Assembly: GCA_013368315.1 (NCBI GenBank)
Contig: JAACJM010000049.1
Coordinates: forward strand, 402,589 to 466,588
Reading direction: 5' to 3'
Length of the DNA: 64,000 nt
DNA from: Tetrapyrgos nigripes
Taxonomy: Eukaryota; Basidiomycota; Agaricomycetes; Agaricales; Campanellaceae
The notes beneath the pieces were generated by a model, which was not told the DNA's origin, did no database searches, and saw only the letters and a program-made list of their open reading frames with translations. The position numbers were made by a program, and so were the translations under genes. Every line of letters begins with the position of its first letter. The first letter of the stretch is position 1. This document shows positions 46,044 through 56,405 of the stretch, one piece after another.

Positions 46044-47397
46044 ATGCCACCCCGTTTGCATCCCGTTTATGACCGAGAACGGCTGCAAGAGGTCTTGCTC
46101 CTCATATACTACTATGTTGTCACCGTCAGCCTTGTTGCGCTGCTATACGCGACCCCCGCATACTGGTCCCAACCCTATCACACCTCCGCTCTCACTGGCT
46201 ATCAGTGGGTTCAAGAACTCATTCATGGACATCCCGATCGTATTCATAATGAACTTGGAATGCGACTTCTGGTTTTTACTGCATTTGTTTGGGAATTACG
46301 CCTCAATGGAATGTCGGACTCTCGCTATGTCATGCTGGAAGAAAAGGCCGCTATCTTTTTATATGCTTGCAGAACAGGGGTGTCAATCAGGCACCTAGGG
46401 GAGCGCTTTCAACGGTCTAATGAAACAATAGCAAAGTACGTCACCTTGCTGTATCAAATACCTCTAGTTCTGATAAATTGTTTGAATAGGTACTTCAAAG
46501 AAGTCCTATTCACAGTATCCGATGGTGGGTTCTACAACAGTCATGTCATATTGCCCAACACCGGTGATTCCTGCCATCCATATATTCAAAATAATCCCAA
46601 GTTCTGGCCTTACTTCAAGGATACTCTTGGGGCAATTGACGGAACCCATATCCGTTGCTGTCCACCTGCCGCCGATCATCATACTGCACGCAACCGGAAG
46701 GGATTTTTGAGCCAGAATTGTCTCACCTGCTGTACTTTTGACATGAAGTTCCAATACTTTGCCAGTGGATATGATGGTGCCTCCGCAGATGCTACAATGT
46801 ATGAACAGGCTCGCCTTCAGAACTTTCACATCCCTGAGGGCAAGTACTATCTTGCAGATGCTGGCTTTGGGATCTCTGACAGCCTGATGACACCCTTCCG
46901 GAACACAAGGTACCATCTTGCTGAATGGGGCCGGGCAGGTGTACGGTATGTGATCTGATAGTTCTGAGTCTTGCTTCTATTGATGTTGATATGCTTGAAG
47001 ACCTGAGACACCTGAAGAACTCTTTAACTTGCGTCATGCCTCTGCTCGAAATGTGATTGAGCGCATCTTTGGGGTTGTCAAACGCCGGTGGGAGATTCTT
47101 GATGGCACACCCAGGTATTCCATGGAAGTGCAAGCCCATATTCCTCCCGGATTGGCTGCTGTACACAACTTCATTTTACTTCATGATGAATTGGATCTTC
47201 AGGAATATATTGGTGCTGAGGATCCGACACCTGGTGTACCAGCTGGCTGTGATACTGGTGACTTATCTCAGGGGCCTGCAAACAGAGCAGAGAGGACAAG
47301 GGCAGAGCGAAAACGGGACACCATAGCTCAGGCAATGTGGAATGATTACCAGGAGTTACTCCGGAGGAGGGAACATGAAAACAGTGGCTTGGAATAG
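46044..47397 (+). CDS. PIF/Harbinger transposase (DDE_4-type), intact
   Basis: Exons 46044-46945 and 47001-47397 with a 55-nt intron, 432 aa. Cuts and inserts the element at TWA sites, normally with the partner protein. Helical N-terminal region (MRLLVFTAFVWELR, SIRHLGERFQRSNETIAKYV). Catalytic core: GAIDGTHIRC (first Asp), YLADAGFGIS (second Asp) and, after the intron, ARNVIERIFGVVKRRW (Glu). No stop or frameshift and all three catalytic residues are present, unlike every other transposon gene in the window. Confidence 0.93.
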
Positions 47398-47418
47398 ACA
47401 ATAGAATATTACTATTAT

Positions 47419-47890
47419 TTAAGTATCGAAGTGCATTCTCATAATCTCTCCCAATTTCCTCTGAACCCATCCCTTTCGGACCTCACCCTCCAATGTCAAA
47501 AATGTACGAATAGAACCTAGATTTTTGGGAAAGTAGTCTATCATGTCCAGCTTCTCCTCCAGACTCAAAGAGCCATCATCTTGAACAAGATGCAGAGCCA
47601 CTTTGGTGGGACTCTCCGGGACAGTTAGAGTGGCTGACATTGCCGAAGCAGTTGTGCGCAAAGAGGAAGCGGAAGGTCCACTGTCTTGAGGGTTGTTGTC
47701 TGGACGTTCGAAATGATTGGGCAGCCTGGTCTTCGGAAGGAGTATTCTCGCCCGTTTGAGGCTTTGAGCTATGCATACGGCGCTTGTCGGTGCCAGAAGG
47801 TTGGATGGATTCCGGGGTGTCCGCATTAACTGGTTTTGGCCCAAGTTTGAGCCGGACTCTGGGTAATGTAGGAGGAGTAGTGTTAGGCAT
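47419..47890 (-). pseudogene. Harbinger second ORF, one frame change
   Basis: Starts ATG 47890 (MPNTTPPTLPRVRLKLGPKP), a basic Pro-rich N-terminus. The conserved-looking C-terminus (LSLEEKLDMIDYFPKNLGSI ... RKGWVQRKLGEIM, to the stop at 47419) is in another frame. A shift of one base around 47740-47770 would join them. Its tail faces the transposase tail across 20 bp. Such second ORFs are needed for Harbinger transposition, so if the shift is real this copy depends on a helper. Confidence 0.65.
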
Positions 47891-48025
47891 ATATTAGAGA
47901 GGTATACGAGTAGCGAGAGTAGAAATAATGAGCGTATAGAACGGTAGAGACGCGGTATTGCTTTTTTCGACGATCCAGAGAAACGTGGGAAAGAAACTGG
48001 TTTCTCCAATCCGAATGAGGTCTTA

Positions 48026-48555
48026 GCGAGAGGATGTCCGTATATAAAGGGATATCCATTTTTGGGTAGGTGTCTCTTCTCTAAAGGCACTGGTTGAGCA
48101 TTTAATTTACTTTTAGATTTTTGACATGGTTTTTGAGACTCTTTACATTCCTCTTCATCAGATGACACTGAGTCTTCATCACTACTATTTGAGCCTTTAG
48201 ACAGGTCATCTGCAGACAATTCATCTTCAGACAGATCACTATCCTTATGTTTGTTCTTGTTTGCTGCAAGCTTGATCCGCTCACATTGACATAACCAATC
48301 ATATAAAGCCAATTCATTCATGGTATCTGGGTGGTATATATAATCAAATACTGAGGAAAATCCAATAATTTTACCTTGATGTCAAAGCATCACGAGCTTC
48401 TCATCCTTTTGTTTGTTTTGATGCTCTGGAGGTACCCAATATCTTCTAGCTTCATTAACAAAATCTTTCCAATAAAAAGATTTAAATCGATGACTTGTAT
48501 AATGATCAGGTTTATCCAACAAATATAAAGCTATCATAGGCGCACCCAACTCCAT
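48026..48555 (-). pseudogene. Helitron Rep/helicase linker region
   Basis: Follows the Rep stop at 48556 in the same frame: MELGAPMIALYLLDKPDHY and SHRFKSFYWKDFV, then a TGA at about 48380, then ALYDWLCQCERIKL, an acidic Ser stretch, and GYPFIYGHPLA at the Harbinger junction. Removing the Harbinger with one TTA gives HPLA + NTHYLPQSNK in frame with the helicase part. Confidence 0.85.
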
Positions 48556-50412
48556 TCATACAGCTAAAAGGTTGACTACTTGAGTAATGATTCTTCTTGC
48601 CTTCTCATGACTAGGTAGAGAACCAGTAAGCATTTCTGCATTCCTTTGTAAAATTGTACGTATAACTTCAAAGATAACATGTGTATTTAAACTCCATTTA
48701 GTTATGTATTCAGTCACATACAAGACAACTGCCTTGATGGCTGTACCAGAAAGTAAAGAAGAAACATCAGAATTACACCTAAGTAAATATGTTGCTGTCT
48801 GATTATAGGTATTGATCCAGGCTTCTGATTTTTTCATTCTAAGTGCACCTGTTTCAGTATCAACCTGTGTTGATTTGAAAGTTTCCCGTGGAAATCTAGC
48901 TTTACAAGTACCAAATTTATTATCTAGACAACCAACAAAATCTTTACCTTCTTTTCTTGTACCTTGCTTTGTCAGGGTAGACTTACATTTGTGGATGTGC
49001 GTACGGCTTAGTATATCGTCTATTTCCTGTTGATAAGTGGTTAGCCAGTTTTTGCATGGTGCGCACAGATCAGTATCTGTACAGCTGCAATTTACTGGAG
49101 GAGAAGTAGGTAATGAATAAAGAGGATTGATATAATCTTCATTTTCTGACATTGTTTTCACTGTTTCCTGTACGTCTTCCTGAGAACCAGTCATGAAATC
49201 TCCGCAATGCACAGACTCTAAATACTCTACAATTCGTCGCTGAAACTCGTTCTCATTCTTTAATATAGAATCTCTGATTTGTTGTGGCGACATGCTATTC
49301 GCAATCCAAAGAAGCATATGTAAATGCAGCGTCAATCTTCCCTGTTGCTCAATTGTACCAAAATAACCAGAAGTTTTGCCAAAAAGGCCATCATGGTCGG
49401 CATCTACACCTAGAACATGCTTGATAAACATACGAACCACGAAATCAAAGAACTTGGCACCAGCAACAGGGTTGTTTATTATTTTACGAGTTCTTTCATC
49501 ATCAGGAAGGTTGAGATTGAGGTCAAAGTGTTCATCAGTAGTGGCATAATACAAACATAAAGGATGCGTAGTATCAGAAGGTGAAAAGGTAATGTACCAA
49601 GAAGGGGCTCCGAGGTATGAAATTAAAGACCACAGCTTAACGCGTAAGAATTTCTTACTGGACATAGTCCCTTTGACACTTCCACCGACATAATCCAAGT
49701 CTTTCATAACCTCATAAAGCAGTTTTTCTTCATCTGTCTCTGGCTTGACTATTCCTCCATTGTCAAGTCTTTTTATCAAATCATCCAATGCTCTAGAATT
49801 GATATTCAAAATACGATCTGCAATAGAGGAAAAACAATTTTTTTGTGTAAGTGCGAAGCCGTTGCTTGTGGTCTTTTTGACCTGTTCGTGACTAAACGCT
49901 ACAAAAGAAAACAAAGGATCAGTCTGAAATCGTTGGTCATGATAACTCATATAATATTTTTTATGACTCTTTTCAGAGAAACGGTTGATACTAGTCATGC
50001 CAATACCAGCTAAACCATACGTGAAAAGCCACGGGAAAATTGAAGGATACAGCAGAGGGTTGTTGAACATAGAAGAGCTCTTTTCGCTTTGTCCAACTGC
50101 AAGAAACTTCCCTTGAGATTTTAAATGAGCCAATGCTTTGGCCTTCTGAAATTCAATGGAGGAATTTTGCAGGTCATTCCCCGTGATACCATGCACTACA
50201 AAAGGTATATCACCTGTTTCAGTGCAAATTTCCATCTCATGATCATGAACACTTGTACCCTCAGGAATTCTATTACCTTCTGACTGCATATGTTTGTAGT
50301 AAAAAGAGGGTGGTGTCAGAGCCAATAACAAATGAGCTGTAGCTAGTAAGTCTATGAACGGTGTAGGAATCTCGAATACAGACTGTAAATTGATAAACAG
50401 ACAGAAGAACAT
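48556..50412 (-). pseudogene. Helitron Rep (HUH nuclease) domain, N-terminal part of Rep/helicase
   Basis: Rolling-circle transposase domain of the Helitron_like_N/Rep type. Landmarks: LLYPSIFPWLFTYGLAGIG, then LTLHLHMLLWI with the HUH histidines at about 49318-49326, VHCGDFMTG, a Cys-rich finger (CSCTDTDLCAPC), and the catalytic tyrosine motif YVTEYITK near 48700. The frame is open for 618 codons, then ends at a TGA beyond which homology continues. The N-terminus upstream of about 50290 does not look like Helitron sequence, so the 5' end is truncated or in another frame. Confidence 0.9.
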
Positions 50413-50982
50413 GGTTCAAGACAGTATGAAGTAAGTAACAACCCTGATACTTAGAGTGAGTAATGAAAGAAATATAAAGTCTGCAGATGCAATGAACCGA
50501 GATCTAACACAAAAAGCTGAACGATACATGCGCGGAGAAAGGGAATGAGTGAGCATACCAGCATAGAACATGTCATAATGATAAAAAAGGATCTGAGCAA
50601 CTGAATGAACAAGCTTTACCTGATAGCTGATATACGACGTGAAGATAGAAACAAAATGTTCATTTAAGGACATTGGGCGCTGATAATTGTGTGGCGAGCA
50701 CCTGTGAAGCCCAACTAACCGATCAAATTTGATAGGACGAGGGGCCATGTGGTCCTATCAAATTTGATGGGTTAGGGTCCCTCCACAGGTATCGCGTTGA
50801 TTACCCGTTATTTACTGAGGGACTTGGAGCATTTGGAAGCCTGGGACGCTGTCGGCAGCGGGTTCGGGTAGTGTGCGTACGTAGCCATCATGTCACCGCT
50901 GTTCGGGAGCGGGCTCCGCTTCCCGCCATGCGTCGGAGGTTGTTCCCGCCTCCCCCGACGCAGTGAGCACGTATGTATCTCG
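50413..50982. other. Helitron upstream region and GC-rich patch, no gene
   Basis: Contains the 22-bp-arm hairpin at 50717-50773 and a GC-rich stretch (about 50830-50960) unlike its surroundings. GGGACGCTGTCGGCA occurs here (about 50845) and again inside the KDZ element (about 51048). Confidence 0.45.
50717..50773. repeat. Perfect-looking hairpin, 22-bp arms
   Basis: AACCGATCAAATTTGATAGG.. pairs with ..CCTATCAAATTTGATGGGTT with one mismatch across a 13-nt loop. It lies just upstream of the Helitron Rep (minus strand) and may be its terminal structure or a separate small inverted-repeat element. Confidence 0.75.
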
Positions 50983-51270
50983 AATAAAATCGTATAATTT
51001 CCGAAAAAATTCTATTCTGCACCTATGGTACCCCTAAGTACATCGGCGGGACGCTGTCGGCATATAGGTCGTGTATACTCACTGTCAGTTTTGATCAACT
51101 CGCAATCCTTTCACAATAGACAATAGGAGAAAGAGTATTTATTGAAGGGAGATGCACTGTAGGTACATGGTTGGGACATAGGAGTCATACCCTACTAAAA
51201 TACTTGATGTTGTTGAGTACGTATCACATAGGGGCTATAGACAGGACATGGCGGCTACTAGTATGCGTCT

Positions 51271-53510
51271 TCATCTTCCTGCATTCTGAGAGGGTGTCTT
51301 TGTCTTGCGTCCGTGTTTGGCTGCAGTTGTCGAGGATGACAGATTCTCCTTGTCACCGTCTGTCCGAGCATGTTTCCTAGGCCCACGAGGCACACCAGCA
51401 TCAGCCCGTCTCTTCCTTTTCTTGCCGATACTTGTACCCGCTGCCTCTGCCTTCGCCTGCTCCTCTCGCTGCCTCTGTTTTTCCCGAACTGTCAATTCCA
51501 CCCATCTACAAGTTCCCACTTCAAGCGCGTGATGTAGAGTTCGGATTTCATCAGCAGGGAGGATTTTGGGATTAACGACCTGTCCTTTGTTAACGGACTC
51601 TGGCCAAGTGAGTTTCACCTTGTATTTCTGAACAATATCAGTGTCGTAGTTTTCATAGCTCATTGTGGTCTTCTGACAAACAGCGACACCTTAAAGGAGA
51701 TAAGATATTGTAGCTTTGAGAGCAGAGCAATGACTCACGGAGTCCACTGGAGATCAACGCGATACACTGAGCTTTCAATGCTTTGGCACCTTCCACTAAT
51801 TTTCTATCTGAAGAATACTGTGAGTAGAGAACTGAGAATACAACAGTAGACACACTTTGACTGCCCTTTCCACCATACACTTGGAAGTCTGCCAGTATGT
51901 CAAAAGGCTCCAAGCCATTGAGATGTTTACGGAAGAACACCATGGTATCATCGCCAGCAAACCCAAACCCAGGCCGACCTCTGTCATCACAGTTTCCAGG
52001 AACGACCATAAAAAACCCCAACGCGCCGGTACGAAGATGGAGGTTATGGAACTGTACATTTGTTTGAGCAAACCCTGTATCAAATAAAATGAAAATAGCT
52101 ACTCACCTCGTTACCCAACGCATCCGTAAATGCACTAAGGTCATGGGCCATAGAGAGGGAAGACACTCGTGCACCCATGGCCTTTGTATCCCGATAATGC
52201 TGCAACTCCTGCCTCAATTCCTCCATCCGTTCCTTGTCCTTGGAGAGTGCGATGAGCTGCGGGTCGCTGTCGAAGAACTCATGGAGCTCTTGTCCCCATA
52301 AATTATCTATATAGGAGTCAGAATAAAGCGGGAAATACAAAAATTAGCACATACCAGGGTTGAGTCCGTTCGTCTTGACATAATGCATCAACACATTTCT
52401 ATTGTTGATCTGGTTTTTATTGGCCTTGAGGTGGGAAGAGGTGTTGACCAGTTTCTGGACTTTCTCCAACCTCACACTCTCTTCATTGGCAATCTTTTCC
52501 AGCATCTCCTTGAACGACTCCTGTGCTTCAGACACTCGCTTGATGAGCTGCTGGTGTTTTGCATTTGCAATGGCTGCCGCTGCCGATTTTACCTGCTTCT
52601 GTTCTTCAGATAACTTTGTTTTGTTCTGAGCACAGGGGAATTGGATTGGAAGGTGTTGATTGAGTTCTGAATAAGCTGAAGCGAGGAAGGAAGGCCCAAG
52701 AGGCTCTAGAGAGAGCTCTCGCTCGCCGTGGGGATGTGGACTGTCATCTGGAAATGGTGAAGAGGAAGACATTGGTCCAACTGTTGAGACTGGACCATCC
52801 ACCAAAGTGGGTGCAGTCGCGGATGGAGGAGAAGCAACACCTGACATCAACAAAGCTGACATAATCCCAGTGGCAGTGGCAGTGGCTGAAACTGTACTGG
52901 GGGCTAAGGAGGAGTCGGATGCAGAAGCTGCTGCTGTCCCAGGCATGGGCAAAGGCATCGTAATATCCAGAGCCACTTGCACAGTGTCAGGCAGGTCGGT
53001 AGTGCATGGGGTCGAGTTGGAGAAAGAAAAAAGATCGGTGGCGGAGGTGGCTGAAGCCAGACTTGGAGCTGAGGAGGAGTTGAAGGTGGAAGCCATTGTC
53101 GTCCCAAGCATAGACGAAGCCATAGTGGTAGTCATACCCACTGGTAGAGCACCGTACAAGCCTGTAGTATGTGAGGCCAAGTCTGAGAAGGAAAAAGTAT
53201 TGGGTTCTGCTGGCCACTGCGCCAGTGATGGCTTTGTCGAGGTATAGGGATACGGATGGGCATGGTTTTTTGCATTTGGATGGCCAATAGCTGGGGAAAA
53301 GTTGTCACTGAATAGCACAGCCACAAGAGAACCAGAGTGGCTCTGGAATGCAATGTTACTGGAATGCATGGAATACTCGGAAAGCTGGAAGTTTTTACCA
53401 CTATCATTTGCGTAGGATGGCAATGACAGTGATACAGAGCTGTGAGCCCCAGGAGTAGGAAAATGGTCCTGCTCATTATTCAGAGGATTGAGGAGATCAT
53501 TGAAGTTCAT
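51271..53510 (-). CDS. Accessory protein of unknown function in the KDZ element, five exons
   Basis: Exons on the minus strand: 53510-52355, 52306-52107, 52051-51856, 51807-51739, 51689-51271; GT-AG junctions and in phase. About 679 aa. The first 300 residues are Ser/Thr/Pro/Ala-rich with imperfect repeats. A coiled coil follows (EEQKQVKSAAAAIANAKHQQ ... NEESVRLEKVQKL). Then comes a compact region (LRTGALGFFMVVPGNCDD, FAGDDTMVFFRKHL), a segment GAKALKAQCIALISSGLR, and YENYDTDIVQKYKVKLTWP with HHALEVGTCRWVEL. The tail is very basic (KKRKRRADAG), suggesting nuclear entry or DNA binding. I recognise no named domain. The start could lie in an upstream exon, since TTTCAG precedes the frame at about 53540. 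Confidence 0.65.
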
Positions 53511-53768
53511 TTCTCTCGCCGAGAAGCAACTTGAGTAGCCTCTGAAAGACAAAGAAATTTGCAGTCACTGGGTGACCCTACATCCCTGAAAAAAAGCCAA
53601 GCATTTTCAACGAGACTAGTGCAACAGCCATGAGCCACCACACATAAAAGTATGAGTAGATAGTGGCAGGTGTAATTTTAAGCGCCGCCAGCCGCTGTTG
53701 TTTGGTGATCACGAATCGTGACCCACCATCTTACTCTCTCTCCATCAACTTCCCCAACCTCTATCTTC
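53511..53768. promoter_or_regulatory. Shared divergent promoter region, 258 bp
   Basis: Separates the start codons of two divergent accessory genes. Contains a short palindrome TCACGAATCGTGA at about 53708. No TATA box is clear. Divergent pairing implies joint expression; this is inference. Confidence 0.4.
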
Positions 53769-55178
53769 ATGAAAGGTCAAGCTTCTCTCCTTCCTTCCCT
53801 CAAAAACATAGCTGAGCATATCAATCTAGGCAAAAAAACTGACAAAGGAAAGGGCAAAGCCAAAGACTTTAGTGAGCCACTTTCTAGAGGTAAGCAACTT
53901 CAATTTGAAGTGTGCAGTGTAAAGATTGACTGACTCACATACAGATGGTGACTTCAAAAAACTTAAAGGTACAATGCATTCTACTCCTTTACTATTTACT
54001 AACTGATGTACTGAAAAACTCATTTTTATGGTCCAGAGCGATACCAGACTCTGTTGCAGCAACGAAGCAGCCTTGGTGAGTACTCTGTTTTTTACTAGCT
54101 ACTGTACAACCCTTTCTAATTTGCTTTCCCTCTAGATACTGAACTCCAAAACATACAAGAATTGCTAGGTGAGTATGCAGGAGTGTGGAGTGTATGTCCA
54201 CCCAACTGATGTCCTCCAATTAGCAGATTCCAGCTCGGACAGCAGCAGTGATGGAAATAGTCACTTGTATGCTAGTGACAGTGACTCAGACAATTCCGTA
54301 TGGCCATACTTAGTCAGCGTGGTTGAGTCTGAGTCCGAAATCTCACCCCCACCATATACACCTACACCTTATTCACCTACTGGTATGTGGGGTTTCAATT
54401 ATCCCTTCACTTTCTCGCTGACCTACTACGTCACTGCAGCAGCTTCCTGCATGCCTTCCACACCCAGTCGTGCCTCAAGACCTGCTCCCCCTGCCGCCAC
54501 ACCTTCATTGTCAAGACCACCGATGACACCTAGCTGCAGCTTGGTCGCTGCCTGTCTCAACACTCCCACTCCATCTGCCGCAAATGGGACACCCACCTCT
54601 GGTAACTCTCTCACACATCCTTCCAACCCTCCTACCCCACGTGCCACAAATGGGAAGCCAAAGTACAAAAAGACTTGCTTTGGGTATGTTGTATATCGCG
54701 GTAAAGAAACAGGTGCTTTCAAATACTGGTGAGTTTCTTCTCGAGCTTTTCTCCTGTTCTCCTTTAATTCTTTTCCCTCTCTAGGAATATGGTACACTCT
54801 ATTATTTCCAATGATACTATTGCATTGTATAAAGGGTTTCCAACCTTTCAAGCAGCCCGGGAAGTATACGTGCACACCCAAGACACTGGTGTTATCAATG
54901 CCTTATCTCTCCACTCCTCACAGTCGCAGCAGACCCAGGACAACCGTGTTTATGTGGTGACAGAAGGTACAAGGCCTGGAGTGTACCAGGATGCGTATGT
55001 CTTTTTCTTTTTCTTTTGCTGTTTAGCTTCATCATATGTTGATGAGTTTCCCAGGTTTTCTGCACTTCAAAGAGGCCTTCAATGGAATGGTGGTGCATTA
55101 CATCCCAAGGGCACTGTTGCGGAAGCCAATCAGTTTTTCGTTACAGAGTACATGGGAGGTAGAGTGAGGCCTATATAA
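53769..55178 (+). CDS. Protein with coiled coil and two RNase-H1-N-terminal (viroplasmin-like) domains
   Basis: Seven exons: 53769-53889, 53945-53968, 54037-54075, 54136-54168, 54224-54728, 54785-54994, 55055-55178, total 1056 nt, 351 aa, all phases consistent. Residues 1-75: basic segment then coiled coil (ERYQTLLQQRSSL, ELQNIQELLA). An acidic Ser/Asp tract and a long Pro/Ser/Thr region follow. At about 225-285 comes FGYVVYRGKETGAFKYW ... YKGFPTFQAAREVY, matching the dsRNA/RNA-DNA-hybrid-binding N-terminal domain of RNase H1 (PF01693 type). A second related unit follows: VYVVTEGTRPGVYQDAFSAL ... GTVAEANQFFVTEYMGG. No RNase H catalytic domain is present. A role in binding hybrid or structured nucleic acid during transposition is conjecture. 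Confidence 0.7.
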
Positions 55179-55367
55179 AATGTACACTACATCCCAAGGG
55201 CACTGTTGCGGAAGCCAATCAATTTTTCGTTACAGAGTACATGGGAGGTAGAGACTAGAGCGACAGCTATAAAATGTACACTACATCCCAAGAGCACTGT
55301 TGTGGATGCCAATCAATTTTTATTATGAAGTACATGAGAGGTAGAGCGAAGACTATATAAAATGTAC
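55091..55367 (+). repeat. Threefold tandem duplication of the last-exon end
   Basis: Three units of about 90 bp, each with ACATCCCAAG(G/A)GCACTGTTG and GTACATG(G/A)GAGGTAGAG, ending TATAAAATGTACAC. The first unit is the coding end of the gene at 53769; the next two lie beyond its stop. The third is the most diverged. All three occur again in the mirror arm. Confidence 0.88.
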
Positions 55368-56405
55368 ACTATCTCCTAGCTACATTTATGAACTGTGATG
55401 AGATTGCTACTACTCCAAGTTCAATGGTACAGAAAAAGTGAATGGCCTTGAAGCGTGAGGAACAGCAACTATGGAGAAGACTTGTAAATTTCGCACAAGT
55501 CAGACTTTCCAAATATGGTAAGTGTTCCTCCTCCTCCCTCAGCCACAACAAATAAAGTCAACATTGATGGACTCCAGGGTATATATTTCCCAGTATTTCT
55601 TAAATCAGGGTATTTATACTGCTGATTAGTATTTTTTGGATCTTTTTGTGCAGGCTGAGAGTCCCAATTTGATCGAGAAATCTCTTTCACTATACTTTTC
55701 CACCTTCAAAATACTCTGTCATAAACCAAGTTGTTATAAAGATGAATTTCACTTATTCGAGTTTGATTTAAGTACAGGATATCATATAATAATCCTCCGA
55801 GTCTGGACATTGATCTAAGTCGAAGCAGAGTCTCTGCAAAGACTCACAAGAGGGCCACTCGACCCCAGATTTAGAATGCCCCTTTGAGTATGTGTAGCTG
55901 AAATTTTTTTCGTCAAACCTTAATCTACATACAAAAAGCATATTGCAGAATGAAGGCGATCAGAGGACATTTTACTTTTTTTGAGGTTGGATGCAACAGT
56001 TCCATAGCATGTTTGAAGGTGTCTAAGTACTTTTTGTGCACTGGGAGGGTTCACCTCCATGATTCTGACTTAAGAGGCTTTCTAGAATCGAAATATCTAT
56101 ACATTTCCCATAGGTACTTACTAGATTTCTTGTGGTCGTTGTCTGAAACAGCGAGCTCAGACTCCAGATATTGCAGCCCGGTCATCAATCTTGTCAAGTT
56201 CAAACTCTCTTCAAGCTTCGAGGTTCAAAACCACCACCCGAAGGCTTCGAAGTTCATTGATCAAGAAATAGTAATATGCGTAGATTTTCAAGTACTAATA
56301 TACATAAGTTTCTAAGTACCTTTAATTTCATCTATAGTTGAAAACATAGTCATCATCCTTTCACGGCGGCCTAGTTTACGGGCATGTAGTTCTACAATCT
56401 CCTCC
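55368..56405. other. No recognisable gene
   Basis: Spacer between the accessory gene and the KDZ transposase. Short frames only. The missing N-terminal Cys-rich part of a typical KDZ protein should lie here, but I cannot find it intact. Confidence 0.4.

Larger units (their letters stand above)
45940..48022 (+). mobile_element. PIF/Harbinger DNA transposon, 2083 bp, apparently complete
   Basis: Flanked by TTA on both sides (45937-45939, 48023-48025), the TWA duplication of this superfamily. The terminal inverted repeats start GGCTTCATTCGG and GACCTCATTCGG and stay paired through GGAGAAACCAGTTTCTTTCC to CACGTTTC, with one mismatch after the first few bases. It carries an intact-looking transposase (+) and a convergent second ORF (-). 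It lies inside the Helitron gene. Confidence 0.95.

Noticed and set aside
45940..48022. Minus-strand ORF 48321-47419 as one fusion protein
   Set aside because: It runs from Helitron sequence through the Harbinger TIR into the Harbinger second ORF by chance; the element ends and TTA duplications show the junction.
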